64,000 bases of DNA, from assembly GCA_040414495.1 (NCBI GenBank), contig JBEDUI010000282.1:1-64000 (forward strand), in the 5' to 3' direction. Made by a program: the position numbers and the translations under genes. The stretch is from DATAVB01 sp040414495 (GTDB lineage: Bacteria > Actinomycetota > Actinomycetes > Mycobacteriales > QHCD01). Below the pieces are notes generated by a model. The model had not been told where the DNA came from. It did not search any database and was given only the letters and a program-made list of their open reading frames with translations. Shown one piece after another: positions 1 through 8,034 of the stretch (positions are counted from its first letter, which is position 1; each line of letters begins with the position of its first letter).

Positions 1-19
1 CGCGGCGAACAGCCCTGAC

Positions 20-345
20 CTCACCCTCACCGCCATCAGCGCCGTTATTGACCACCCAACATCGCCCTCACGTCACACGCGCCGCAGTCACGCCGGTTGC
101 CGGACCGCCCCCACCACCCTCACTTCACGCTCGCTGCACCCAGTGCGGTTATTGGCCACCCAAATCGCCGTCACGTAACGCTCACCGCAGTCACGCCGGT
201 TGCCCAAACGCCCACATGACCCTCACGTCACGCTCGCTGCAACCAGTGCGGTTATTGGCCACCCAAAGTCGCCGTCACCGCACGGTCGCTGCAGTCAGCG
301 CCGCACAAGTCACATTCGCCACAGTCCGCGCCACAACAGTCGGGC
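20..345. repeat. Degenerate repeat array, ~51-52 bp period
   Basis: This gene-free stretch upstream of the TetR gene contains a 15-bp core close to GTCACGCTCGCTGCA that recurs at about 20, 72, 124, 176, 227 and 279, a spacing of 51-52 bp. The sequence between cores is also partly repeated, for example a GTGCGGTTATTGGCCACCCA block that follows two of them. Short ORFs reading through it are proline/arginine-rich and look non-coding. The same core at the same period occurs again at 43621-43995. It is not a CRISPR array: the cores are short and imperfect and the intervals are related to each other. The function is unknown. Confidence 0.75.
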
Positions 346-427
346 CGGCGCAGTCACCCGCACGACAGGCAATCCAAAGTCCCGAACTCCATTGTCCCGC
401 TGCGAACAACAACATACGATCGCGAAC

Positions 428-979
428 ATGACTGTTCACGCGAGCGCGTACGCTCGGCGGCCGCTGCTGGACGTGGCGGCCGAGGTGTTGGTCGCCGACC
501 CAACGGCGTCGCTGGCCACGGTCGCCAGCGCCGCCGGCATCGGCCGGACCACACTGCACAAGCATTACGCGACTCGCGACGAACTGCTGATCGCGGTAGC
601 CCACCGGTCACTCGACCTGTGCGTACAGGCGGCGCAGGAGGCCGTATCGGTCCCCGAGGGAGCGCTGCGCCGGCTGGTCGATGCGTTGATCCCGGTCGGT
701 CCGCAGCTGGCATTCCTGTTCCGGTCGCCAAGCCTGGACACGGAGCCGAGTGTCGACAAGCGCAAGGACGACCTTGACGACCTGATCACAGCCGCGGTCG
801 AAAGCGCCCAGCGGGAAGGTGTGCTGCGGCAGGACCGGCCGGTGTGGTGGTTCGGCTCCAGTCTCTACGCGCTGGTCTACGTCGCTTGGGAAGGCATTGC
901 GAAAGGCAAGCTGGCGCCGCTGGACGCCACCGATCTGGTGCTCGGCACGCTCCTTGACGGACTGGGGGTACGGCAATGA
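428..979 (+). CDS. TetR/AcrR-family transcriptional regulator
   Basis: This 183-residue protein has a TetR-type N-terminal helix-turn-helix: residues about 12-55 contain AAEVLVADPTASLATVASAAG followed by IGRTTLHKHYATRDELL, the usual recognition-helix pattern. The C-terminal ligand-binding half is all-helical and not assignable. The start at 428 is preferred because translation further upstream would run into the repeat array and gives low-complexity sequence. The stop overlaps the start of the P450 gene by 4 bp (ATGA), so the two are co-transcribed and the regulator probably controls the P450. The ligand is unknown. Confidence 0.85.
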   Translation: MTVHASAYARRPLLDVAAEVLVADPTASLATVASAAGIGRTTLHKHYATRDELLIAVAHRSLDLCVQAAQEAVSVPEGALRRLVDALIPVGPQLAFLFRSPSLDTEPSVDKRKDDLDDLITAAVESAQREGVLRQDRPVWWFGSSLYALVYVAWEGIAKGKLAPLDATDLVLGTLLDGLGVRQ

Positions 980-2235
980 CCAAGGCGCGCGACATCACGA
1001 TGGCAGCCCGGCTGGCGACCCAACTCTGGCGCGTTCGCGCCGCCATCTGGACGGCGGGCCGACTACGCGGTGATCACGCCGCCCAGCTGCGCTTACGTTC
1101 CGGCCGGCTGAATCCGTATCCCATTTACGAACGGCTCCGGGCAGCCGGCCCGCTGACCCGGACCGCGAGCGGCGAGTGGGCCACACCCAGCCATGAACTC
1201 TGCAACAAGGTGTTGCGGGATCGCCGATTCGGTGTCCGGCCGGCCGAGGCACCAACGCCGGATCTGTCGGCCGAGGCGATGGATCTGTCCATGTTGGACC
1301 GTGACCCGCCCGACCATACCCGGCTGCGACGACTGGCGATGCCCGCGTTCAGCCCGAAAATGCTCAGCTCGTACCAGCCCCGAATTGACAAGGTTGTCGA
1401 GGGAATTCTCGACGAGGCCGAACACCGCGGCGAATTCGATCTCATGACCGATTTCGCCGCACCATTTCCGATCGCAGTGATCACCGAGCTGCTCGGTATT
1501 CCGGACGCCGATGCGGCGCATTTCTCCCAGTACGGTGCGGTGATCGGATCGGCGCTGGATGGCGTGCAATCGGTGCGGCACGCCGGCCAGCTCATGGCCG
1601 CCGATCGCGACCTGCAACGTATTTTCTCGCGGTTGATCGACGAGCGGATCGCCCAACCCCGCGACGACGTCATCAGCCACCTGGCCGCGGCGATGGGCGA
1701 TGACCGGCTCACCCCGATCGAATTGATCACCATGTGCCGGCTGCTGCTCATCGCCGGTTTCGAAACCACGGTCAACCTCATCGGGAACGGCACCCTGGCC
1801 CTACTACGGCATCGCGACCAGTGGGACGAATTGTGCGCCGATCCGGAATTGGCGCCGGCCGTGGTCGAGGAGACGCTGCGGTACGACCCGCCGGTGCAGG
1901 GAACCGGCCGCTTCGCACACGAAGCTATCGATATCGCCGGCCAGCGAATACCCCGGGACGGCTGGGTCCAGGTCTATCTGGGCGCGGCCAATCGCGATCC
2001 GGAGATCTTCACCGCGCCGGATCAATTCGATATCCACCGGGCTAATTCGTCCGAACACCTGGCGTTTTCCGGCGGCGTACATTACTGCCTGGGCGCACCA
2101 CTGGCCCGGTTGGAAGGTGCGATCGCATTCCGCGCGCTGAGCCGTCGAATGCCCCGGCTGCGGCAATCGGGCCGGTTGGTACGGCGCCGAACGGTCACGA
2201 TTCGCGGCCTGCGGCATTTCCCGGTTCGCGCATAG
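976..2235 (+). CDS. Cytochrome P450
   Basis: A 419-residue soluble bacterial P450 monooxygenase of normal length. The I-helix oxygen-activation motif AGFETT is near residue 258, the K-helix ExxR is seen as EETLRYDPP, and the haem-ligand loop FSGGVHYCLGAP places the cysteine thiolate at about residue 371. Oxidation of a small organic substrate is expected, with electrons from a ferredoxin and ferredoxin reductase; neither partner lies next to it. It is translationally coupled to the upstream TetR regulator. The substrate cannot be read from the sequence. Confidence 0.95.
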   Translation: MTKARDITMAARLATQLWRVRAAIWTAGRLRGDHAAQLRLRSGRLNPYPIYERLRAAGPLTRTASGEWATPSHELCNKVLRDRRFGVRPAEAPTPDLSAEAMDLSMLDRDPPDHTRLRRLAMPAFSPKMLSSYQPRIDKVVEGILDEAEHRGEFDLMTDFAAPFPIAVITELLGIPDADAAHFSQYGAVIGSALDGVQSVRHAGQLMAADRDLQRIFSRLIDERIAQPRDDVISHLAAAMGDDRLTPIELITMCRLLLIAGFETTVNLIGNGTLALLRHRDQWDELCADPELAPAVVEETLRYDPPVQGTGRFAHEAIDIAGQRIPRDGWVQVYLGAANRDPEIFTAPDQFDIHRANSSEHLAFSGGVHYCLGAPLARLEGAIAFRALSRRMPRLRQSGRLVRRRTVTIRGLRHFPVRA

Positions 2236-2266
2236 GGTTTCCGGGCCGAGCGGCACAGTGCTACGA

Positions 2267-2289
2267 GGGCCCGCGTTACAACCGGGCCC
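2267..2289. terminator. Short hairpin between convergent P450 and soxR
   Basis: GGGCCCG and CGGGCCC form a 7-bp stem with a 9-nt loop in the 55-bp gap between the converging P450 and soxR genes. There is no T-tract, as is common in high-GC actinobacteria. It could act on both strands. Confidence 0.5.
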
Positions 2290-2290
2290 G

Positions 2291-2827
2291 TCAGCCCGCA
2301 TCCGAGCAACATGTCATCGGCCCGCACGATCCGGCTCCGTCCACATCGGAGGCTGCCGTAACAGCACGACCGGAAGCGCCGACGAGGCGGCGCGGCCCGG
2401 CGCCTTCCCGACTCAACTCGTCGTACGGATTGGCCAGCCGGCAGCGGTCGATCGACAAACAGCCGCAGCCGACGCAGTCGGTGAAATCGTCGCGCAGCTG
2501 CTGCAGAGAGTGGATCCGCTCGTCAAGTTGTGCCTGCCAGCTCTTCGATATCCGCTCCCAGTCCTGCCGGGTCGGCGTGCGCCCGTTCGGCAATAGCGCC
2601 AGGACGGCGCGGACCTCGGCCAGCGGAACACCGGCGCGCTGGGCGATCCGGATCAACGCGATCCGACGCAGCATGTCGCGCCGATAGCGCCGCTGGTTGC
2701 CGGCCGTACGCCGGCTGGTGATCAGCTCTTCCCGCTCGTAGAAGTGCAGGGCGGAAACAGCCACGCCGCTGCGGGCGGCGAGTTGCCCCACGCTCAGCTC
2801 GACCTGATCCCATGTCGCCTGATTCAT
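2291..2827 (-). CDS. soxR: Redox-sensing MerR-family activator SoxR
   Basis: A 178-residue MerR-family protein with a winged helix-turn-helix at residues about 10-80 (LSVGQLAARSGVAVSALHFYE). It carries the SoxR iron-sulphur signature: Cys118, Cys121, Cys123 and Cys129 in the pattern C-x2-C-x-C-x5-C (CVGCGC...C), which holds a [2Fe-2S] cluster. Oxidation of the cluster switches on target promoters. In actinobacteria SoxR answers mainly to redox-active metabolites rather than superoxide itself. It is divergent from a flavin reductase gene, and an 18-bp SoxR-box palindrome lies between the two. The last 40 residues are a poorly conserved tail. Confidence 0.93.
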   Translation of the reverse strand: MNQATWDQVELSVGQLAARSGVAVSALHFYEREELITSRRTAGNQRRYRRDMLRRIALIRIAQRAGVPLAEVRAVLALLPNGRTPTRQDWERISKSWQAQLDERIHSLQQLRDDFTDCVGCGCLSIDRCRLANPYDELSREGAGPRRLVGASGRAVTAASDVDGAGSCGPMTCCSDAG

Positions 2828-2837
2828 CAGCGCCTTC

Positions 2838-2868
2838 TTGACCTCAATAAATGTTGAGGTTCTAGCGT
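2838..2868 (+). promoter_or_regulatory. SoxR-controlled promoter with SoxR box
   Basis: CCTCAATAAATGTTGAGG at 2842-2859 is an 18-bp palindrome with the outer arms (CCTCAA/TTGAGG) of the known SoxR box. It sits between a -35 TTGACC (2838-2843) and a -10 TAGCGT (2863-2868). The spacer is 19 bp, the overlong spacing typical of MerR-family promoters that need DNA distortion for activation. The promoter points at the flavin reductase and lies 11 bp from the soxR start, so it may also govern soxR. Confidence 0.88.
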
Positions 2869-2979
2869 ACCCCAGTGTCGCTACCGGACAAGTCGACTAT
2901 TGTCGTTTTGGCCGCAGCGTCGTGGTTACGGGCAACCGAGCCCGTGGAATATCCCTACACATCAGGAGAAGGAGCAGTC

Positions 2980-3531
2980 GTGTCGGACACCCGACTGAAG
3001 CTCGCGGTCATCATTGGCAGCACGCGGGAAGGCCGATTCGCCCCGGTCATCGCGAACTGGTTCCTCAATCACGCCCGGCAACGGCCGGAATTGGCCATCG
3101 ACACCGTCGATCTCGCGGACGATCCGGTGGCCGGAAACGGACGCAGCTTTGCCGATCGCATCGGCGCCGCCGACGCTTTCATCGTTATTACCCCGGAATA
3201 CAACCACGGATATCCGGGCGCGTTGAAGACCGCAATCGACTCGGTGAAGCAGGAGTGGTACGCCAAACCGGTCGGCTTCGTATCCTACGGTGGTGTCTCC
3301 GGTGGCTTACGCGCGGTCGAGCAGCTCCGGGTCGTTTTCGCCGAATTGCACATGGTGAGCGTCCGGGAAACGGTCAGCTTTCACCGCGCCAGCGGCGAAT
3401 TCAAAGAAGGCGGCGAACCGCGCGATCCCGACTCCGTCAATGCCGCTGCCGAGGCGCTGCTGGATCAGTTGGCCTGGTGGGCAATCGCACTACGCCACGC
3501 CCGCGCGAAAACGCCATACAGCCTCAGCTGA
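2980..3531 (+). CDS. NADPH-dependent FMN reductase family protein
   Basis: A 183-residue flavodoxin-like reductase. The N-terminal LKLAVIIGSTREGR loop binds the FMN phosphate and the middle TPEYNHGYPGALKTAID motif is the hallmark of the NADPH-dependent FMN reductase/azoreductase family. The GTG start at 2980 was chosen because AGGAGAAGGAG precedes it at the right distance and it places the first beta-strand at the N-terminus. It lies directly behind the SoxR box, so it is the probable SoxR target. It may reduce quinones or redox-active small molecules, a typical SoxR-regulon role. The substrate is an inference. Confidence 0.88.
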   Translation: MSDTRLKLAVIIGSTREGRFAPVIANWFLNHARQRPELAIDTVDLADDPVAGNGRSFADRIGAADAFIVITPEYNHGYPGALKTAIDSVKQEWYAKPVGFVSYGGVSGGLRAVEQLRVVFAELHMVSVRETVSFHRASGEFKEGGEPRDPDSVNAAAEALLDQLAWWAIALRHARAKTPYSLS

Positions 3532-3558
3532 ATTCGTCAATGACATCCGGATCGGCGA

Positions 3559-3573
3559 ACCAGGTCACCTGGT
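3559..3573. terminator. Possible palindromic terminator
   Basis: ACCAGGT-C-ACCTGGT is a perfect 15-bp palindrome between the convergent flavin reductase and DUF3500 genes. It could fold as a small hairpin but has no T-tract, so the terminator role is only positional. Confidence 0.3.
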
Positions 3574-3603
3574 CGCCGCCGGGCGTCATCCGAATTCCGC
3601 CAA

Positions 3604-3642
3604 GCGAGGAATTCAAGCGAAGAATTCACGCGAAGAATTCAG
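3604..3642. repeat. Three tandem 13-bp repeats
   Basis: Three consecutive 13-bp units of the form GCGAAGAATTCAN occupy 3604-3616, 3617-3629 and 3630-3642. The last one runs into the stop codon of the DUF3500 gene. This probably arose by replication slippage; no function is evident. Confidence 0.8.
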
Positions 3643-4625
3643 TCGTGCGGATGCGCGGCGTAATGCTCGGCCAGAACATCGGCACCCCAGTCATGGCGCA
3701 GATCCCGCCACACGGTGTGCACGTGATTGGCATTGGTTTGTGTGTTGTCGTATTCGAGCAGGAACGTCGGGCCGGTGACCGCGTAATAATGCCCGCGACC
3801 GACCTCGGCCGAACCGGCCCAGGTGAACCGTACGGAATCCAGGCCGGCGTCGAGCACCGAGCGCCAGGACGTCGCGGCGACTTCCGGTGTCACCCGGTCC
3901 AGGTACTGGCGGACCAGCTTGGTCAGCAGATCCCGTTGCGGCAACGTCATCCGCGCATGCGCCAATCCGACCGGAATCAGCGTTGGATCGGCGACCGGGT
4001 CGCGCCGGGTGAGGATGTCGCCAGGCGCGATCGGGCTGCTGACCGCGACCGACCGCTGCTCCGAATCCAACGTGCCCAGCAGTTCTCGACCCAGGTCCTC
4101 CTCGATCGGCAACGTCCGGTGCCCGGTGTCCGGGACCCGGGCCGGGTTGGCCCCGAAGAACTGCGGGGTCGCCGCGACGGTGTCGCCGACGATCGTCAAA
4201 TGCAACGCGAGGTGATGGCCGTTGGCCCGCCAGGCCCACGGAGCGGAGCCGGCCGGATCGCCGAGCACCCGGAACCAGTAGTAGTGCGGATCGCGCCGGT
4301 CCCAGCCCGACTCGCCGGCGTCCTGCTCCAGCTGCCGCAGCGTTGCCTCCAGGCGCATGATGCCGCGAGCGTCCAGACCGCCGCGCTTGCCCAGCCCGGT
4401 GTCCAGCAGCGCCATCGCGAGCGACCGCTGGGCATCGCTCATGTCGGCCAGCGACAGCCCGGTCCGCGGACCGGGCAGGTAGGTCCACTCGTGATGGTCC
4501 GGGGTGTCGAACGGCGCCAGCGCGAGCGTGCGCTGCTCGGGCCGCAGCGACGCCACGAATTCATCGGCCGCCGCCCGCATCCGATGGGCTGTCTCGGGCG
4601 CGTGCCAGGCTGTCGGCAGGGTCAT
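3639..4625 (-). CDS. DUF3500 family protein
   Basis: A 328-residue protein of the DUF3500 family. The conserved blocks seen are YYWFRVLGDP, a GHHLALHLTIVGD segment in the middle, and a C-terminal NANHVHTVWRDLRHDWG stretch followed by LAEHYAAH. There is no signal peptide, so it is cytoplasmic here although many family members are exported. The biochemical role of DUF3500 is not established. It ends against the convergent flavin reductase and begins about 70 bp from the end of the siderophore-interacting gene, so it may be the last gene of a leftward transcript. Confidence 0.8.
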   Translation of the reverse strand: MTLPTAWHAPETAHRMRAAADEFVASLRPEQRTLALAPFDTPDHHEWTYLPGPRTGLSLADMSDAQRSLAMALLDTGLGKRGGLDARGIMRLEATLRQLEQDAGESGWDRRDPHYYWFRVLGDPAGSAPWAWRANGHHLALHLTIVGDTVAATPQFFGANPARVPDTGHRTLPIEEDLGRELLGTLDSEQRSVAVSSPIAPGDILTRRDPVADPTLIPVGLAHARMTLPQRDLLTKLVRQYLDRVTPEVAATSWRSVLDAGLDSVRFTWAGSAEVGRGHYYAVTGPTFLLEYDNTQTNANHVHTVWRDLRHDWGADVLAEHYAAHPHD

Positions 4626-4697
4626 GCGGCCAGCCTAACCGGCCTGCCCGGCGCCGGATCGGCTCGCGCGGCCGTTGTCCCGATGCGGCCGAACTCC

Positions 4698-5474
4698 TTA
4701 GTCCTTGGGCGGTTCGCCGTGGTTGGCGTTGCCCCGACCGCGTCCCCAGTACGCCTTCGGCGAGAGCTGCTCGGCGGCCAGGCCACGTCCGGTCAGTACC
4801 TCGCGCAGGGCCAGTACGACCCGCGCCTCGCCGGCGATGTACGCATGCCCGTGCCCGGTCGGCAGCTCGATCTTCTCGACCGCCTCGATCAGCGCATCGG
4901 CCTCACCAGCCGGGCGGCCATCGCGTGGCAGCCAGACGGTACGTACCGGACCGGCGCTCTGGATCGGCTGCTGGTCGGCGGCTTCGGGGATCTCCAATAC
5001 GGCGACCACTTCGGCGTGATCCGGCAGCGACTCGGCCATCGCCGAGACCATCGGGATCGCGGATTCGTCGCCGATGAACAGATGCCAGTCGGCGTCCCGG
5101 TTAGGGAAGATCTTGCCGCGTGGCGCGATGCCGGCCACCGTGTCGCCGGGCCCCGCGGCCGCGATCCACTCCTCGCCGGGCCCACCGCCGTGCATGACGA
5201 CGTCGATCGTGACCAGGTCGCGGGCGCGGTCGAGCGACCGGATCGTGTACCGCCGCCGCACCGGCCGGTTGCCCTCAACCGCGACCAACAGCATGAGGTC
5301 CTGGCCGGGCTGGTATTCCAGGCCGCCGAGGCCGGGCGCGCTCAGCTGGATCCGGCGTACGTTCGGGCTCAGCTCGCGTACCGCTTCCACCCGCAGCTGC
5401 CAGTGCGAGGCGCTGGCCAACGAGCCGGTCAGCTGGGCGAAGGGATCATCGAGACGATTCGCAGACTCGGTCAC
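4698..5474 (-). CDS. Siderophore-interacting protein (ferric-siderophore reductase)
   Basis: A 258-residue FAD-binding protein of the SIP/ViuB family. The FAD motif RRYTIRS is present, followed by an oxidoreductase NAD(P) domain with FIGDESAIPM and YIAGEA. The family-typical C-terminus KAYWGRGRGNANH is complete. Such proteins reduce ferric siderophores in the cytoplasm to release iron. A GTG start at 5474 is preferred over the further-upstream GTG at 5516 because the extra residues are low-complexity. It follows the winged-helix gene closely and is probably in the same transcript. No siderophore uptake genes are adjacent. Confidence 0.9.
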   Translation of the reverse strand: MTESANRLDDPFAQLTGSLASASHWQLRVEAVRELSPNVRRIQLSAPGLGGLEYQPGQDLMLLVAVEGNRPVRRRYTIRSLDRARDLVTIDVVMHGGGPGEEWIAAAGPGDTVAGIAPRGKIFPNRDADWHLFIGDESAIPMVSAMAESLPDHAEVVAVLEIPEAADQQPIQSAGPVRTVWLPRDGRPAGEADALIEAVEKIELPTGHGHAYIAGEARVVLALREVLTGRGLAAEQLSPKAYWGRGRGNANHGEPPKD

Positions 5475-5522
5475 GGCCCCACCGTATGTCACAGCGGCCG
5501 GGCCGACGGCAGCCACATCCGG

Positions 5523-6506
5523 TCAGCCGAACCGCACGCTCATCCGCGCCCGCGGGATCGGGAACGACAATGCCTCGGCCTCAATGGCATCCCGTACGCC
5601 CGGACTGACCCGTTCGGACAGTCGCACCGAGACCCGCGCACCGCGCCGGCCCCAGGCGCCCACGATCTGCCCGTCGACCAGCACGCCATGCGGGTGGAAC
5701 GTGTCGAATCGCGGCCAGGTCACCTTGCGGGTCGGCGCGATGAAGACGCCGGTACGGTCCAATCCGAACAGTCGCAGTTCTTCGCTCGGCAGCAGCCGTA
5801 CGCCTTGCGCCGCGGCCGTCCGCAGCGCCGATTCATCGCTCGCCAGAATCCAGCCGTCCTGCCCGGCCAGGTCGACCGGTATCAATTCCTCCGCCAGTCG
5901 CTGCCAGATCTGCCGACCCTCCGGTGTGGACAAACCGGCCCACCAGGCGAAAGCGACCGGGTTGGTCGGGCCGAATGCGTGTACGTGCCGGCGGCACAAT
6001 TCCAGTTCGGCGATCTGCGGATCAATATCTGGCGCAGGTAATTCGTGGAAACTCAACGAGCTGGCGTCCCACCGCATCCCGATCCGACCAGACGCCGCGC
6101 CCCGCCGGGTCCATTCACCGAACCCCTCCGGCATTTCCTGTCGCGACGCCCGGACACCCGCCATGGCGCGACAGGCCCGGTCCGCGTTGTCCAATACAGC
6201 GCGCCGGGCCTCGGCATCCAACGGCAACCGACCGACGGTGAAGATGCCGATATCGGCCGCGGGCAGGACGTGGACCGCCGCTCGCGGGCTGTACGTCTGG
6301 ACCAGGCTTCGGTCCTCCCACGCCGTCGGCTCACAATCTGCCACCCGGGCGTGCAGCGACAGCAACGCCGAGCACGGATACGTGTCCTGAACGGCATAGG
6401 CCGCCGCCTGTTCGTACGAACCGGCCGGCAGCCGCTCGGTCAGGTTGTTCACGTGCAGCCGATACGCCACCGCCTGCGCCGACTCGACCCGAATTCCCAT
6501 GCGCAC
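5523..6506 (-). CDS. Winged-helix DNA-binding domain protein (HTH_42/YcaQ-AlkZ superfamily)
   Basis: A 327-residue protein of the HTH_42 superfamily, which includes the DNA glycosylases AlkZ and YcaQ. Family features are an N-terminal helical segment with VQDTYPCSALLSLHARV near residue 40, the central LVQTYSPRAAVHVLP segment, and the C-terminal VLVDGQIVGAWGRR beta-hairpin. In characterised members a Gln-containing motif near residue 40 is catalytic. The VQDT here is related but not the canonical QxQ, so glycosylase activity is uncertain. It sits upstream of the siderophore-interacting gene with a short gap. Confidence 0.8.
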   Translation of the reverse strand: MRMGIRVESAQAVAYRLHVNNLTERLPAGSYEQAAAYAVQDTYPCSALLSLHARVADCEPTAWEDRSLVQTYSPRAAVHVLPAADIGIFTVGRLPLDAEARRAVLDNADRACRAMAGVRASRQEMPEGFGEWTRRGAASGRIGMRWDASSLSFHELPAPDIDPQIAELELCRRHVHAFGPTNPVAFAWWAGLSTPEGRQIWQRLAEELIPVDLAGQDGWILASDESALRTAAAQGVRLLPSEELRLFGLDRTGVFIAPTRKVTWPRFDTFHPHGVLVDGQIVGAWGRRGARVSVRLSERVSPGVRDAIEAEALSFPIPRARMSVRFG

Positions 6507-6530
6507 ACCGTAGGACCGGGCTGTGACAGC

Positions 6531-7010
6531 TCAGGCCGCGTGCTGCCGGACGTACCGCAGCAGGCCGATCACGTCCTCCGGCACCAGCCGCCCGATCGCG
6601 CCGTTGGAATAGGCGGCGACGATCACTCGCCCCTGCGGATCCAGCACAAATCCGGTCGATTGCAAATGCAGCGGTTCTTCATTGATAAACGCCCCGGTCA
6701 ATGTCGCGATCGCCCGGGCGTCGGCGCTGTGCCCGACCGGAAAGGTCAAGTGGTGTTTCTCGATCAGGTCTTTCGTGGTAGTCGCATCATCGACGGATAA
6801 CGCCACCACGCGGGCGCCGACGTCGGCCAATGCGTCCTGGGCGCGCTGGAACGCACGCAGTTGGGCATTGCAGTACGGGCACCAGGCGCCGCGGAAAAAC
6901 AAGACCACGCCGTAATCGCCGGCCAGATGATCCGGCAACGTCAACGATTGACCATCGATGGTAGTGATGGTCAGTTCCGGGAATTTATCTCCGACCTTTA
7001 GGACAGGCAT
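6531..7010 (-). CDS. Peroxiredoxin / AhpC-TSA family protein
   Basis: A 159-residue thioredoxin-fold peroxiredoxin-like protein. The active-site loop reads FRGAWCPYCNAQL, giving a CxxC pair like the peroxidatic region of PrxQ-like and redoxin-domain proteins. The ATG at 7010 is chosen because AAGGAG lies 8 bp upstream; a longer in-frame extension lacks a ribosome site. It should reduce peroxides or disulphides in the cytoplasm. It is transcribed in the same direction as the ECF sigma operon but separated from it by 93 bp, so a link to that operon is only suggestive. Confidence 0.85.
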   Translation of the reverse strand: MPVLKVGDKFPELTITTIDGQSLTLPDHLAGDYGVVLFFRGAWCPYCNAQLRAFQRAQDALADVGARVVALSVDDATTTKDLIEKHHLTFPVGHSADARAIATLTGAFINEEPLHLQSTGFVLDPQGRVIVAAYSNGAIGRLVPEDVIGLLRYVRQHAA

Positions 7011-7103
7011 TACCGCGCTCCTTCGTACGACAGTCCGGTGTGGATCGTTCACTGTCGTTAGCGGCGCGGTTCGGAGCCATTCTTACCAGCGCCAAGAGAA
7101 TTT

Positions 7104-7838
7104 CTAGATGTGGGCCTGTTGGCGCCACATTCGCACCGCGGCCGGGTCACCGGTCACGTCCAGGCCGGCCGGCTCACGGCGGTTCCACAACCACAGCAGG
7201 AGTTCGCCGGCGCGACCGCTGACCGCAGTGCCGTGATCGGTCTGCCCGCGGCCGAATTCCGGCTCGCCCGGACCAAGCCGGATCCACCACCACCGGTCGA
7301 TGTCCGCCGCGTGCAGCGCCAGCACATGCGCCGGTGCTTCCCGCAACCAGGGCCGGAAGCGGCGGGAGAACCCGCACACCATCTCGTCCACTCCGTCGCC
7401 GGCAAGCGCCGGATCCAATTCCGCCCCGCCGGCCGGGATACCGCGGACCGCGTTGTGCAGATCGACGTTGTGCACCGCGGTTTCGTGGGTCTGGCGGCGG
7501 ATCCAGTAATCCCGACCTGATGGCGCCGGCCAGTGCGTCCAACAGGCCAGGTCCGCCGGCGCGGTTCGTAATATTTCCAGCAACTCGGCATGAGCCGCCG
7601 CCAGTGACCGCACGCCCTCGCCCGCTCGCTCGGCCCGGTCCGGCCGCGACTGCCAGCGCTCGCGCACGATCTGGCCGGCCCACCGGTACACCGTCTCCAG
7701 GTGCGCCACAAGGTCCCGCACCGTCCAACCAGGACAGTACGGCACCTTCCGGTCCGGATCGGACTGCGCGGCAGTCCGAACCAGGTCGTCGCCCTGACTC
7801 TGCAACGCGGCCAGCAGTTGCGCGGAATCAAGCGTCAC
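7104..7838 (-). CDS. Maleylpyruvate isomerase-family mycothiol-dependent enzyme
   Basis: A 244-residue MDMPI-family protein. The N-terminal DinB-like helical domain shows YCPGWTVRDLVAHL and RRQTHETAVHNVD, where the conserved histidines bind metal; the C-terminal MDMPI_C domain follows. Family members use mycothiol, the actinobacterial thiol, as cofactor, so this supports the taxonomic placement. The GTG start overlaps the 3' end of the small anti-sigma-like gene by 11 bp, and with the ECF sigma factor upstream forms a three-gene operon. The specific reaction is unknown. Confidence 0.85.
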   Translation of the reverse strand: MTLDSAQLLAALQSQGDDLVRTAAQSDPDRKVPYCPGWTVRDLVAHLETVYRWAGQIVRERWQSRPDRAERAGEGVRSLAAAHAELLEILRTAPADLACWTHWPAPSGRDYWIRRQTHETAVHNVDLHNAVRGIPAGGAELDPALAGDGVDEMVCGFSRRFRPWLREAPAHVLALHAADIDRWWWIRLGPGEPEFGRGQTDHGTAVSGRAGELLLWLWNRREPAGLDVTGDPAAVRMWRQQAHI

Positions 7839-8034
7839 GGGTCACCGCCGCCAGCAGGCCGTGGAAGTCCTCCGAGCACGGCCCGCACGCGGCCAGATGC
7901 ACTGCCACACCGGGGAAACGCAGCTCCGCGTCGGCCGCCTCCACGTAGATGTGCAGCACTTCCATCGCCTCGTCGCAGCCGACATCACGTGGATCGGTGG
8001 CGAGGAATTGCCGCACGATGTCCTGATTGCTCAT
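7828..8034 (-). CDS. Small zinc-finger anti-sigma factor-like protein
   Basis: A 68-residue protein with a HLAACGPC motif (H-x3-C-x2-C) near residues 46-53 and an upstream cysteine at residue 20, matching the zinc-binding pattern of ZAS/zf-HC2 anti-sigma factors. The ATG overlaps the TGA of the ECF sigma gene by 4 bp, which supports a partner role. It has no membrane segment, so it would act as a soluble, possibly thiol-responsive, anti-sigma factor. It is shorter than most characterised anti-sigma proteins. Confidence 0.75.
   Translation of the reverse strand: MSNQDIVRQFLATDPRDVGCDEAMEVLHIYVEAADAELRFPGVAVHLAACGPCSEDFHGLLAAVTRDA

Noticed and set aside
2838..6041. 1067-codon open frame on the plus strand
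   Set aside because: It has no family motifs, is arginine/glutamine-rich, and is antisense to several well-supported genes. Long antisense frames are common at this GC content.
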